Assembly: GCA_026826555.1 (NCBI GenBank)
Contig: JAKSZT010054573.1
Span: forward strand, 1,297,109 to 1,361,108
Length of the DNA stretch: 64,000 nucleotides
Direction of reading: 5' to 3'
Origin: Tolypeutes matacus
Lineage: Eukaryota; Chordata; Mammalia; Cingulata; Chlamyphoridae
Shown here: positions 48,789 to 60,989 of the stretch, in pieces
How the letters are laid out: each line of letters starts with the position of its first letter
How positions within the stretch are numbered: position 1 is the stretch's first letter
The notes under the pieces: generated by a model
Database searches by the model: none
What the model was told of the DNA's origin: nothing
What the model saw: only the letters and a program-made list of their open reading frames with translations
Translations under genes and position numbers: made by a program

Positions 48789-48954
48789 AGTTCAAGGAGA
48801 CATTCTCTATTTCTACAAATGTGTGATTAAAAACTATCCATCAGAAAATAAAATGTGTAAACACTCAGAACAAACTATTCCACTTCTTTAAATTTACAGA
48901 GTTTCCCATCTAATGTATTCTGGCATTCCCATTGTTCTGCTATTCGGAAGAGCT

Positions 48955-49215
48955 GAACATTGAAAATATCCGGAAGGCTGTGATTAGATACATTAGAATA
49001 TGTTCATACAATGACATGATTCTCAGCTCGACAACAGGAGAGATTTACATGTAATGAAAGTGGATGACAGTCGTGTATTTTATGTGAGAAAATATCAGAA
49101 CAGTAAATATTATAGGGGGCAGGAGGGAGAGAGAAAGGGATACAGGAAGAGAAAGTCTTTACTTCTCGATTTATATCCTTATTCCTTTTTTAATTGTTTT
49201 TTTGTGATGTAAATG
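48955..49215 (+). repeat. Probable old L1 3' fragment
   Basis: A loose match to the old L1 3' order ('aatatccggaaggctgtg', 'atgtgagaaaatatcagaac', 'gatgtaaatgttacaatg'). Weak and strongly diverged. Confidence 0.3.
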
Positions 49216-50879
49216 TTACAATGTTCTAGCTTTCTTTTTTCTCAATAATATACTTTATTACATACCACTGTTTTCCCTTCTGTGTTAGCAACTTCGGGAA
49301 ATGAATAGAAGTGAAAAAGGGTCATTTTCCTCAAGACATTTACAATTTTGTGCAAAAAAGAAATCTGAATATATGCAAGTATTGAAAGGATTTAGCTGAT
49401 ATTTAATCCAGGACTAATGGTGATAAGGATAGACAGAGTTGAGGGAGGGAGAGAGAGATTGAGAGAAAAAGATATTCACATGAGTAAAAAACATTCAGTG
49501 ATTAGAGATCACGACTTGGGCCTCATCTATGAGTGAAATTTGTACAAGCAGAAAGAAAACGGGGCATTCCAGGTAATGAATTTAGTTAACACTTGAAAAT
49601 ATCTAAGAAAAAACTTTTTTTTTTTCATGTATCTTTGAGAAAAAGAACAAATTACCACCTTTCTAATGGGGTTGAAATTGGCTGGCAGAGTTCTATCAGT
49701 ATCTCCTAATTGTATCCAGTCTGTGACACACCCCTGAATTAGCCAACATGCCCCATTGGTGCCCTTGAAATAAGTCACCCTGATATACATGCAGGCGCAC
49801 TTACCAAACACCATCACTCGTGAAATCAGCTTTTAGCAAAAAGGAGCGAGGAAGCTAAGTGCACGAGAAACCAAGGCTGTCTTTAGTCCATACAAAGTTG
49901 ACATCAAGTAAGAGAAAGAGAACTATGGACCTGCTCTCTTAAAGACTCGATTCAGACCCCAAATCCTCAGATATATGAATCCAATTACAGCTGTTCAATC
50001 ACAGAGACTTAGAAGACTAAAGTAAGCAGTGCGGCTGGAAAATAGAAAAAAAAAAAATTTATCACAAGGCAATTTATATTAAGATGAATCCGTAATAATT
50101 TGTTCTTATAGAGTCGCTGGCTGCATCTGAAATGGTGACACTAATGAATCCAAGATAAAGATGTCCCCAGCCTCAGCTCAATGTGTACCCTGTCTCATTT
50201 TCAAACGGTGAGCAAATTCGGTAAGGTTTCCATCTCTGTCAGCAGAGGATTCGTGCGGCTAAAGTAAACATACTTATATAAAGAAGGTTATCTGTGGAGG
50301 AAGGCTCCTTGATGTACAGCAAATGAGTAATCTCTCTCTTGGTTTGGCTAATACCTTGAAGAATGTTAGAGCTCTGTCTTTAATAAGGTACATCAAATAC
50401 TTCACAGGCAATTGGGATTTTCCCTTCCATTTATTGAGGCAGATAAATCACCTTGAAGGAAGATCGCTTGGTTACTTCATTACATGTTGGCTGAAGGAGA
50501 TGAACCGTGGCCATCAAAATAGACCTTCCTTCTTACTCCTTTGCCAGATGGAAAGCCCGTAATTTAGAGCTCTCTCCTCATCTCGCGTCTTCAGGGTGCT
50601 ATTGATGTTAAAACACCTGCCTCGTTCAAGGTCGATGCCAGGCCTGGCATCGGAAGGACTTAGCGGTTGCCAGGTACATTTGTTTGCTGGATGTTTCCAG
50701 TCTTCCTTTGAGTTTCCTTTTAATTTTTTCCCCTTGAACATTTTAGGAAATGCAGACAACAGAATTAGTAAGGAAGTAGCATTTAAACAATAATAATTTT
50801 CTTTTTTTGAATGAATTCAGTTTTTGAGCAACTATAAATATCCGTTTGCCAGTAGCAGAAGTAGAATCTTTTCTCTAGA
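49216..50879. other. Unique sequence with no supported gene
   Basis: No repeat is recognised. ORFs here are short, overlap on opposite strands and show no domain. Confidence 0.4.
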
Positions 50880-51152
50880 TCAGTGTTTCTCAAAGTGTGG
50901 TCCCTGGAGCAGCAGGGCATCATCCCTGGGCTGGGAGAATGAACACAGACTGTGGTCTGGCAGCGAGGGCATCACCTGTGACCATCAGCACACCCAGGGA
51001 CGGTTAGGAATGCAAATTCTGCCCTACCCCCCCCACTGAATCAGGAATTCTGGGGGTGGGGCCTAGCCCTGTGTGCTTAACAAGCCCTCCGTACGCTTTT
51101 GATATGTGATAATAAATAATGTGTGATAAAAAGGTTTGAGAACCACTGCTCC
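50880..51152 (+). mobile_element. MER5B/MER3-like hAT element with internal expansion
   Basis: It begins CAGTGTTTCTCAAAGTGTGG and ends GTTTGAGAACCACTG, the terminal inverted repeats of MER5-group elements. Inside, 'ggaatgcaaattct', 'gaatcaggaattctgggggt' and 'taacaagccctcc' follow the family order. Extra sequence near 50930-50990 makes it longer than the roughly 180-bp consensus I recall. Confidence 0.75.
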
Positions 51153-51439
51153 ATATGTTAATCAGGAATATCAGGTTTCTTAAAACAACCAAACAAACCC
51201 ACTAACTTCAGTGCTAGACAGCGCTACTTCTGTGTTTGTATTTCACAGCAATAATGCACTTTCCCCACAAAAAGACTTGATATTTTAAAATATTACAATT
51301 AATTTATTAATGATCATTTAGAAATGGTAATTTGCTGGTGGTTATCTGATTCTGTCCATGTATCATGGTCTGTACAACTTTCTCCTTGAAGGACCCACAG
51401 AAAAGGGAAACAGCTAAGTGGAATCATACTACCCTGGAA

Positions 51440-51675
51440 GAGTAACAGAGCAATTCAGTTTGGTGGGTGCACATGTGATGCTATGCCGTGCTATAGGCTG
51501 GACGAGGATTATTTCATTTCAGCCTTGCCGCAGCCCTGTGATATGGATACTTGTATTATCTACATCTTACACATAAGAAAGCTGAGTTTCACAGAGGTTG
51601 AATAACGGCACATGGCTAGTGAATCGAGGCTTAACACCCAGAGATTGGGAAGCCCATACTTTTCCCTCTGTGGCT
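51440..51675 (+). repeat. MIR SINE
   Basis: The order 'tgctataggctggacgagg', 'gcagccctgtgatatgg', 'attatctacatcttacacat', 'gaaagctgagtttcacagag' and 'acatggctagtgaatcg' follows MIR. Confidence 0.75.
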
Positions 51676-51813
51676 GCCCTGCTCATTAACATAACCACAC
51701 TCACGTTCTTTTGGGTTGGCAGGGGAAATTCCTTTTCTGCTCCACTGCTTCACTTCCCTGGGATGGCTGTAACAAAGCCCTGCAAACTGGATGGCTTAGA
51801 ACAAAGAAGTTTA

Positions 51814-52153
51814 GGGAAGCGGCTGTGGCTGAAGCGACTGGGCTCCGGTCCACCACATGGGAGGTCCCAGGTTCGTTTCCCGGGGCCTCCTGGTGAAGGC
51901 AAGTTGGCCAGTGCGGAGAGCTGGCACAGCAAAAAGAGACGAAGAGGAGAGACAGCGAGAGACACAACAAAGCAGGGAGCTGAGGGGACTCAAGTGATTG
52001 AGCGCCTCTCTCCCACATCAGAGATCCCAAGATTGGTTCCTGGTGCCTCCTAAAGAGAAGACGAGAAGTCAGGCAGACACAGAGAGCAAGACGGTGATTG
52101 TAAAACAGCAAGGGGCAGGGGGCGGGGAATGAATAAATAAAATAAATCCTAAA
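51814..52153 (+). mobile_element. Dimeric tRNA-derived SINE (DAS-SINE-like)
   Basis: The first unit has A box TGGCTGAAGCG (51826-51836) and B box GGTTCGTTTCC (51870-51880). A second tRNA-like unit begins near 51975, with 'ggactcaagtgattgagcg' and 'gattggttcctgg', followed by an A-rich tail. An 8-bp repeat, GAAGTTTA at 51806-51813 and 52158-52165, with matching A/G bases before it, is the likely target duplication. It is about three times the length of the monomer at 40822. Confidence 0.8.
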
Positions 52154-52289
52154 AGAGGAAGTTTATTGTCTCACTGCTCTGGAGGCCAGAAGTCCGAAAT
52201 CTGCTGGGGAGAGCCCCTCCTTGCCTCTTCCAGCTTCTGCTGGCTTGCGGGAGTCCCGGGGCTTTGCTCTCTGCCCCGGTGTTCCAGCC

Positions 52290-52704
52290 CAGCTCCTGAC
52301 GGGCCCTGGTCAGGGCGGCTGCAAGGCCAAGGAACGCACCTGGTGCAGTGTCAGACGGAAGCTTTATTTACTGGGACTTAAGGACAGGAGAGGGTCTGCG
52401 TGGCGGCAGGCTGAAGAATGAAAGCGGGGCAATATATAGGGTCTGGGAACAAAGACATGTCATAACAGAGGTTCTGCTAGGGCCACAGGAAGCAAATAAA
52501 TGGGGTCTGGTGATGTTACGGCAGGGACGGATTGTAGTCTGGAGAAAATGATAGTCTACGATGCCATCTGTACGTTGCTTTTTTGTGAGGAGGTTTGTTA
52601 CATTTTGTGTCCTGGGGCGTGCAGGCGGCTGCGGGCTGAGTTTCCCTTAGGGAGGGGGAGCCAGGGCTGGGGGCCCAGTGGACCCCCACACCCAGTCATC
52701 ACAG
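52290..52704 (-). mobile_element. Possible LTR nested in the MLT1-like LTR
   Basis: The block interrupts the MLT1-like order and is bounded by CCAGCC at 52284-52289 and 52705-52710. On the minus strand it carries a TATA-like TATATTG near 52430 and AATAAA near 52360, in LTR order and spacing. The TG...CA ends do not line up exactly with the 6-bp repeat, so the edges are tentative. Confidence 0.4.
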
Positions 52705-53714
52705 CCAGCCTTCAACCCCGTGTCTCTCTCAAGGTCTGTGTCCAAACTTCCTCCTCTTAGGAGGGTATCAGTTGTATTGGATTAAGGGCCCAACCTAATC
52801 CAGTAGGATCTCATTCCAATTTAATTCCATTTGCAATGACCCTGTTTCCAAAGAAGGGCACATTTGCAGGTCCTGGGAGTGAGGACTTCATTGTATATTT
52901 GCGGGGGTGGGGGAGCACAATTCAACCCATCACTCTCCCCTTAGCATTCTTTTAAAAATCTGACTTTCTCGTCCATGTTCTGGTTCAATGGCATCGAGAT
53001 AAACCATTACAGCCACTATTACAAGGGAGCTCCTATCAGGTCTCTAGGACATGATATCTGTGGTGCAACTCGGAGGAGCCCTGAGGTGAGGGTGTGGGGA
53101 GCGGCCCGCCTCGGTGACAGTAGGGGCGCTAGTTCTGTGCCAGCCTCACCTGCGTCCTGCTCGTCTAAGCACAGTTTGGCTGAGAACATGGTCTGGGTAG
53201 AGGTGGCATCTGATCCGGGTTGTCCTTTCTCCTATGTCATCTGCCAGCAGCATAGTCTCTGGTACCTGTGACTACAGAGCAAGAACTTAAGATTCTTGAG
53301 GAACTGTAAAAGTCTTACAGAGAAAGCGTAGTAGAGTCTAACAAAGAGTTAAATGAATTTGTGTGAGGAAACTGAAGACATTTGTAGGCATGCTGGATTC
53401 CTGAGTTTATTTTTAAACTATTTAAAAACTATTCCAGAGTTGCTATTTAAACTACATATAAATGAATATAGTTTATGTTTAAACTGTATATATGAATATA
53501 GATCTACATGTATCTTATGTCAGAGGAGATGCAGGCAAAATGCATATCATTAAGTATAGTTACTTTTCTATGTCTTCATATTTGCAATACATGCAAGGAA
53601 GCTTGATTGATTTCCTGCTTTCAACTTAATCCAGATTGATTTTATTTTTCTGAATTTAACAAATTCCCATGTTACTGGAAAGGTTTCCTAGCAAGGTGGG
53701 ATAAGCCATCAATA

Positions 53715-54065
53715 TCTTTCACCTAGACATTGGCAACAGACTCTTAACTGTTCTCCACATCTTGTGCTGTTCACCTACACCTTACTCTAAAGTCAGGGTA
53801 AACCTGTTAAATGTAAGTCAAATCCTATTCCTTCTCTGCTCAAAGCTCCCAGGGACTTCTTAGCATATTCATTGTAAGAGCCAAAGTCCTTAGAAGTCCG
53901 CTGTATGGTCTTGACCCTCCATCCGTCTCTGACCTGGTCTTCTGTCCTGATCCCTCCATCCTGGCTACCTCCTTGCTGTTCCTGGAAGAGTTGAAATGTA
54001 CCCATCCCGGTGCCCCTGCTCTCCCCACTCTCCACCCTGCCCTTTGTGTTTGTGTAACACATCAC
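53715..54065 (-). repeat. L2 LINE 3' fragment, antisense
   Basis: The words 'tccttctctgctcaaagctc', 'ccagggacttcttagcatat', 'tccttagaagtccgctgta' and 'tctgacctggtcttctg' match the reverse-complement order of the L2 3' end. It is diverged, with no coding capacity. Confidence 0.7.
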
Positions 54066-54573
54066 TGTCAGGCATAACAGATCTTTATGTGTTTGTTGCT
54101 CTAGATCGGGGACTTTCGCAGACTCTAGAACAGTGTCATGGACCTACGTGCAGGAATGCACAGCATGAGAAACACAAGGCAATCTAGGGAAGCTCCACAG
54201 AAACGCAAAGCAGGTCTCCCCACAAGGTTAAGCACTGAGCTAAGAATTGTCACCTGGCCAGAGTGGGCTCTATTTTATGCGTCATCGAACTGGTTCCACG
54301 TTAGAGTAGATTAAGCACCGCCTACTTACTGATTGATGGTGCTTCGGTCACAGCCCCTTCTCATTCATCCTGCCCCGTGGCCGTGCTTTATAACCAGCAG
54401 GCTGGGCCCTTAATTCTCCGGCCCTGGGGGCGTTACATACAATTTGCCTTTCTCCCCCTCCTCATCCTCCCTGCACTCTCGTCATCTCAAGGATGAGGGG
54501 AAGGTGAAGAAGGTGCTGTCCTGGGACCTTCGACTTCACTTTCTGCAAAGTCTTTGCATCGCCTCTTCCCACT

Positions 54574-54596
54574 CCCCACCCCACCCCACCCCACCC
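54574..54596. repeat. (CCCCA)n microsatellite
   Basis: About four to five CCCCA units. Confidence 0.85.
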
Positions 54597-54864
54597 GAGC
54601 TTTCCTTGTACTGTCCTGTATGTGCTCAAGAGTGAATTTGGAAAAACCATGATTCCGTGATTGAAATTTTCATCAAATAAAACTTTTTTCTTACTTTACA
54701 CTATTTTATCCTCTTCCTGCAAAAATCTGTTCCAATTATTTCACTACATGGGATAAAAAGTTACCTTTTGGTCAAATGTGTAGTACAAGAGTGACCCTAA
54801 AAGGCGTGCTTTGGATCCTTATCTTACAGAGCTACCAACTGAAATATTTACAGATGAAATGATG

Positions 54865-55012
54865 AAGTCTAAGAAATTCTTCAAAATAATGTGGGGCAGG
54901 GCGGAGATGTAGCTGGGCAGGATTGGCAGTGGGTCAGTGAGCGAAGGAGGCCCATTCAGCCACTCCAGTTATTTTGTGTGTGTTCAAATTTCCATAACAA
55001 AAGCATTTTGTA
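54865..55012 (+). repeat. Old L1ME-type 3' fragment
   Basis: 'ttcaaaataatgtggggcag', 'gggcaggattggcagtggg' and 'caaatttccataacaaaagc' follow the order of an L1ME 3' end. Confidence 0.5.
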
Positions 55013-55014
55013 AA

Positions 55015-55415
55015 GGGGCTGTGAAGGTTTTGAATTGTGCCCACCTCCTCTCCCCCAAGATACGCTCAGGTCCTCACCCTGGTCCTCTTTAGAAACAGGG
55101 TCTTTGAAGATGTGATTAGTTAGGATTAGGGTGGGCTCTAACCTCGCGTGGCCAGTGTCCCTATAGGAAGAAGAGACAGGCACAGGCAGACAGGACGGAG
55201 AAGACGGCCGAGTGATGCTCGCGGAGATGGAGCTACGGCCCGGCTCCAAGCACACCATGGTTGGCTGGCAAGCCCCAGCCGGGACCTCCAGACTCCAGAG
55301 GAAGCACGGCCCTGGCAGCGCCTGGATTCGGCCTCTAGCCTCGGGAGCTGAGAGAGGAAACATTCCTGCTGCTCAGCCACCGTTTGTTGTGCTTTGTTAT
55401 GGCAGCCCTGGGAAA
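55015..55415 (+). mobile_element. MLT1-type LTR (ERVL-MaLR)
   Basis: The order 'ttttgaattgtgcccacc', 'agggtctttgaagatgtga', 'ttagggtgggctctaacc', 'ccagtgtccctataggaag', 'cggagaagacggcc' and 'tgctttgttatggcagcc' is typical MLT1. The ORFs that cross it (55138-55614 minus, 55212-55505 plus) are by-products of its composition. Confidence 0.85.
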
Positions 55416-55849
55416 CTGTGGCAGTGGCTTTTAGGATATATGTGCCACACCCATCGTTTATCAGTGGTTGAGCCAGATGCAGCATTTTGTGGGGTTTTAA
55501 GATGATGGGAGGATTTTGGTCCCAATGAAATTGAAGCCCAGGACTCTGACTCCAAAGCCAGACATTTTCCAATCCAATGTGGTGCTGGGTGTCATCCAAA
55601 CTACCAGCATCCATCGCTGCCAGTTTATTTGCCTGTCAGCCCATCCTGACATGGTTATTGTTTCCTACAATAGAGTTCAGAAATGTCACTCATCTCCTTT
55701 AAAATCTTCTGCATTTCGCATTGCTCACAGCAACTGCTTTTCACCTCTTGTTTGCCGGGTCGTGTATGTGTTTATTCTTCCGTTGATGCATAGGCACTAT
55801 TTGCCAAGATTGTCGATTCACGTTTTTCATTGACTGCATTGGTCAAAAA

Positions 55850-56042
55850 AATGACTGCTCATGGGCCAAATGCAGCCCACTGCCTGCTTTTGTAAATAAA
55901 GTTTTATTGGAACACAGTGACAGTCATTTATGTATTGTCTTTGGCTGCTCTTGTGCTGAAAGGACAGAGTTTGAGCCACTGCAGCAAACACCATATGGTA
56001 TGCGGAGCCAAAAGTATTTATCTTGCCATTGACAGAAACCAA
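55850..56042 (-). mobile_element. MER20-like hAT element, antisense
   Basis: It reads 'tgggccaaatgcagcccac', 'gtaaataaagttttattgga', 'tgtattgtctttggctgct' and 'aaaagtatttatcttgcc', the reverse-complement order of the element at 5545. The far end is truncated. Confidence 0.7.
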
Positions 56043-59000
56043 ATTTGCTCATCCCCTGTCTATTCTATTCTTTAACAATCAATGTTGAGTATCTTCTTTA
56101 TTTTTTTATTTTTTGAGTATCTTCTTTTAAATTTGACATATACTCATGGTATTATTCCGTTTTAATGTACACTGAATACATGCATAATACCCAAAAGGTT
56201 CCATTATCTTGTGATAAAATATTGTAATTACTTAAAGAAATGAGAAATTTGAGCCTTGTGCAGGAGGGAAACATTAATATTTTTGCTTTTTTATTTTTAA
56301 TACTTGAGGTTTTTGTTTCTGTTAATTCTACTTTAACATATTTACAATGCCATTGAGCAACAGCTAACAATTTTATCTTCAAAATACCTTTCTCTAAAAA
56401 GTCTTTGTAACTGGAACAAATTAATGCCTTAAACTCCCGGGAATTTTGCTCTGATCAGAGTTGCATAGTAAATGCTTTCAAGGCCTGTCTAAATTAGAAA
56501 TGCAATCCAGCATAAAGTAAAGAAGAAGATGAGTAAATGCAAAGTTTCAGCAAGATCTCTATTTAAACAAAGGGTGGTTATGTTGTTTGAAAATGCTTGG
56601 GATTGGGTCAGGTTTCTTAAGCCTTAATAGGAGTAGGGGCTTGGGGCCAGAAAAAAAGAGGAAGAGCTCAAGGAGACAGACAATACTTTCTCAGTGGGAA
56701 GGGGATTATTCCCCAGTTAGGAAACGGTTTCTCTTCCTCTTCCGGAGCGTGGGTTTAGATTGCATTAAATCTTAGAACTGTTGTTTGTCCTTGGAAGGTG
56801 TGTGTGTGTGTGCATGTGTTTGCTCTTGTGATATCCAGTAATTATCCAGCTGAAGATCAGGAAGAATGGGAAGATGAATTCTCCCCTCACACTAACGCTG
56901 AAGGAACTTGAGCACTTCCCCACTAGCCAAATGTGAGTATTGGCATATGAATTAGTTAGAATTTCCTAAAATGGAAAGTTGCCTTCCTCAGTCACATCAG
57001 CTGCTCTTTAAGTGCTCTGTTGTCCCTGAGCCTAGCAGCCACCATCCTGGACAGTGTAGGTCATGCACATCGTCATCATCAGCGATGACAGCCGGGTTGG
57101 ACGGTGTGGTCCTGCCCTGTTCCCAGGAGCTGGGCGCCAAAGCCGCTTCTGCTAACGGGCACAACTGAGTAACTCAGCCTTTCAAAGAGGTCGTGCTCTG
57201 AGGCTTGCCCTGCGAGAGGAGAGGAGGGGACTTGCAGGACTGGAATAGGAGTAGTGCCTCTTCGACCTTGAGTGGAAAGGTGGGTCTCTAGAGGGCTGGA
57301 AACGGAAGTTCTCTCTCTCTCTCTTCTACTTTTTCTTCCTGAATTAACTCACTTTGCTTCTCTCTCCTGATTTAAAGAAAAAAATGATAGTTTTGGTGAT
57401 TACTGCTTATGGGTTAGAATTGGGATATACCCAATATTCAACGCAAAGTATTTAATTTTGTTTTTTCTTTTTCCCTTTGGACAGTGATATTTAGCATCCA
57501 AGTTTGAGGAAGGTTTATTTTTTATAATTATAATTATCTCTTGGTATTCCTAAACCTATACTAAAGTCGTTTCACAGAACCTTTTAGGTAAATGATGGGA
57601 AGTGGCTATAAAAGGAATTGTAATTTTATTCACATTCTTTCCCCCTGCCTCCACGCTGAGGCTCTTGGGCTGATAGTAGCATATAATAATAGCAATAACA
57701 GAGCAGAATGAGAATACTCATATTTGGGGATTTAATTTCATGAGATATGTTTAAAACATTTTTGGTGAGCAGGGCTGTGAGTGCAAATATAGTAGTAAGG
57801 TTGTACATTTTATTTCAAAGACAAATCTTGGCTCAGCTTTTTCTGTAGTTTCATTATGTATAGATGTATAAACTTGAGAATTACCTGCGCTAATTTCAAA
57901 TTTTCATATTTTATATCTCGTTTGTTTGGAAACATTTAGCAAGAGTTATTTTCGGAATAAGATATTCAGTTTGTCTTGTTTCTTTTTATTCTTCTTCTTA
58001 GAATTTTGAAGTATAAAAGAAAGGGTTTTAAAATGTTTTTTGGAAGATACAACTTTCCTTAGTTACTGATTGGATTACAGGGCTCCATGAGTTATATATA
58101 ATTTTTTTGTTTGTTTGCTTGCTTTAATATCGAAGGCAGCCCTTTAGCAGTGGCCCTAGACTGGTTCATTTCCTCGACTTGGTCGAAGTCTGGGTTTCTC
58201 TATCAGTGACTGGAGAGGTGGGCCCGAGGGCGGTCTGACTCCTCCCCCTTCAGGCCAGCTTTCGGAGGCGAGAGGAGGACAAGGCAAGTTGAGGGGGGCA
58301 GGAGAGGTGGAGGCGAGCTTGAGGGTGAGCTACTGAAGGCACGGAGGTGTAGACAGCAGGAAACGTCTAGTTTCAGCCAGGAACAGCCCCCACACCTGTC
58401 TGTGACAAGCAGCAATGTCGCTGACATTGCCAGATGTCCCCTGAGCGGAAAGTTGCCCGCGATGCAGAGCCACCCTGTAGGGAAATGGGGTTCCACTACT
58501 TACGGGTTTATATTCTGGTTCCTACCCTGATATTATGTTGTGAATATTCTTTATGCCGTTAAATAGTCCCATGATTTAAATGCTTGATGGAGATGATCTA
58601 CAACTTACTGAATTAGATGTGTGGTGTTAGATAAATGCCAGATATTTTGCTTGGTTTACATTTTTAAAAAATAGTGAACCTGTATGCAGAGGGTACCTTT
58701 GCATATATCTTGATCTGCATTTTTATTGTGTAATAAGCCCAAACTCCTCAATATAGAGTTACTAAGTCCAAACATAAGAACATTTTTAAAGCATTTGATG
58801 CGTATTTTAACATTACTGCCCAGAAATATATGTCTCATACACTGCACACCTGTCTTGTTTCATGTTAGAGCTATTGATGTAAACCTTCCTCCTAAAAATA
58901 ATAGTGAGTTTGAACCACAGGACAAAACATACAAAATATGTATTTCTTTCACTGATCTTTTATAAAGATCAGCTGATGATTCAGTTTGGCAGCAATCATC

Positions 59001-59319
59001 TGGAAGAAGGGAATAGTGCCCTGCCCTGGGTGGGAATTAGGCTCTGGACAATGGTGCTTGTGTTGCTGCCTCCCCGACTTCCCTGCCTAACAGATGCAGT
59101 CAAACATCCTGCGGCCAGCTGCCTGGAAGCCTCATTACTCCCAGTCTATGCCTACACACGGGATTACCTGATTATGTGCCAGATGTTGTTGTGTGGTAAA
59201 AGCAAAGTCCTATCTGAATGTGAAAGGGCGGGGGGAGATTGCATATATGGTAGCAGAATTAAAAAAACTAAATCTATGAACTACATTACACAAACAGTGA
59301 ACCCTGTGTTAAACCATGG
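56043..59319. other. Mostly unique sequence with no supported gene
   Basis: I recognise no repeat apart from short TG (56799-56812) and CT (57311-57325) tracts. The 141-codon ORF at 58904-59329 shows no domain. Confidence 0.4.
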
Positions 59320-59494
59320 ATTTAACTAATAGTACAGTTATAAAAATGTGCTGTCATCAATTGTAACAAACATTCCACACCAGTGCAAGGTGGTGGTGGT
59401 GGGGTGGTGTATTGGAATCCTGTATTTTATGCAGGATCATTCCGTAAACCCACAACTTCTCTATAAAAGGAAAAATTAAAAATAAAAAAATTGC
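59320..59494 (+). repeat. LINE-type 3' end, short copy
   Basis: 'gtcatcaattgtaacaaac', 'attccacaccagtgcaagg', a (GGT)n stretch at 59389-59403 and an A-rich end match the last part of the LINE-type 3' sequence at 14.0-17.6 kb. Confidence 0.6.
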
Positions 59495-59574
59495 AAAGTC
59501 TCATATGCCCATATGGTATTGCATACCTCTGCCCAAACCCTTGCATTGTTGAATGAAAAAGGATCACAAAAGTC

Positions 59575-60640
59575 AAGATAATCATTTTTATTGAACAAAC
59601 ATCAGAAATACCTAAACTCAGTATTTAAAATTAATCATTTAAATGCTTATAATTAATCAGAATAAATAGCATTGTTTTCAAATCAGTAAGATATTTCCAC
59701 TAATAGCCACATATTACATTTAACCTTGTTTTTTATATACATATGAATATATTCAATAAAAAATCATCACTAAAAGATCATATTCAAATGATGTATTTTG
59801 TTTGGGAATGCAAATAATTTAGTTACATAAAATGCCATTTTTTAAAGATCTGATAGTTCTACCATTGAATGCAGACATGTACTAACTCACTATATACTTT
59901 ACTAAGAATCATAAAATGGCAAAAGTCCCGAAATATTATTGACATAGGAACATATTGAAGCCCAAGGAATTGTATGACCAGTCACCACCGTAGGGCAAAG
60001 TGGCGGAAAACAGGAGGTATTAGACCATAGATGTCACGGGGATAGTTTCCAGCATCACAGAACTTCACATATCTTCCTACCTGGTCTTGGTCTTTGGTAT
60101 TTGAATTGGTTAGAAATTCAGCAATGTTTAAATGAACAGCTTCCACAGTTTTTTATCTACAGCTTTGCTAGTTCATTATGGTAAGCACACAGCTATATAA
60201 TTTACTCTGTGAAATCTCAAACTGGAGGAAGTAGCTTGTGATCTGAAAGTCCTGGCCTACGGAGACCTAACTTACTCAGGAACATTTCTAAGTTTTTCTC
60301 TTTCATCCTGGTCTTGTTTAAAAGATTTAAGTCTCTTAAAACTGATGAGGATTGTGGTTGAAGCCAAGAAGGCGTGGGTGGTAGTTGAAAGCGTCACCTT
60401 GCAACTAGAATGCAAATACTATTATAACAATTTGAACCTGCTTGAACTGCCCAAATTCCAACCATTCTCAAGCAAAAACAGGAAATCTGTACCACAGCCA
60501 GAGCAAGATTTCCCGAATTCCAAATGGAAACAGTATTTCTCCATTCTTTGGACTTACACTAGGCCCAAATGTGTAGTCTAGAAAATAATGATTAAATCTT
60601 CTTTGGACCACGTGATGGGTACTTTTAAAGTTCCTGCCCT
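59575..60640 (-). pseudogene. Possible pseudogene or exon remnant, minus strand
   Basis: Three coding-like open segments follow one another on the minus strand. The first (60468 to about 60640) lies after a good acceptor-like tract ('tttcatctctttcttcag'). The second runs about 60390-60217. The third (60152-59982) includes 'VGRYVKFCDAGNYPRDIYGL'. They lie in different frames and stops separate them. An AATAAA reads on the minus strand at about 59588. I do not recognise the protein. Chance is a real alternative. Confidence 0.3.
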
Positions 60641-60989
60641 GAAGAAAGAGATGAAATAAAGAAACTCTCATATAAAAACACACAAAATCAAAATGTCTTT
60701 GGTTCAAATTTTTTGCTTTCTTTTATTGAAGTTTATATTGAGTTTCTTGAAACAAAATTTCTACTGTTTTTGTTCTAAAAGAAAACGTGTGTCTGCTACC
60801 GTTTGCCCTACTGCCACAGCATTCAAGAAAGGACACATCCAAATGATCGCAACCCCCAGGGTAACTGATTGCTTAGCTTTTCATTAGGAAGTGAACAAAA
60901 TAATAGACGTGGACTTGCTGTGTCTTCTCCAACACTGAGCCCAATTCTGATTTTTATAGACCTTCATTGTTTCACTTCAGTATCTTGAA

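Larger units (their letters stand above)
51755..52945 (-). mobile_element. MLT1/MST-like LTR, antisense, twice interrupted
   Basis: The left end reads 'gggatggctgtaacaaagcc', then 'agtttattgtctcactgctc' and 'tggaggccagaagtccg'. The right part has 'tctgtgtccaaacttcctcc', 'tgcaatgaccctgtttcc' and ends 'gggagcacaattcaaccca'. This is the reverse order of an MLT1-type LTR. It is cut by a SINE (51814-52153) and by a second block (about 52290-52704). Confidence 0.75.

Noticed and set aside
51598..52053. 151-codon plus-strand ORF
   Set aside because: It crosses from MIR-like sequence into an MLT1-like LTR and a SINE, so the open frame is composite and accidental.
55138..55614. 158-codon minus-strand ORF
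   Set aside because: It lies largely inside an MLT1 LTR and overlaps two plus-strand ORFs.
58904..59329. 141-codon plus-strand ORF
   Set aside because: No domain or splice context is visible, and the downstream sequence is a LINE 3' end.
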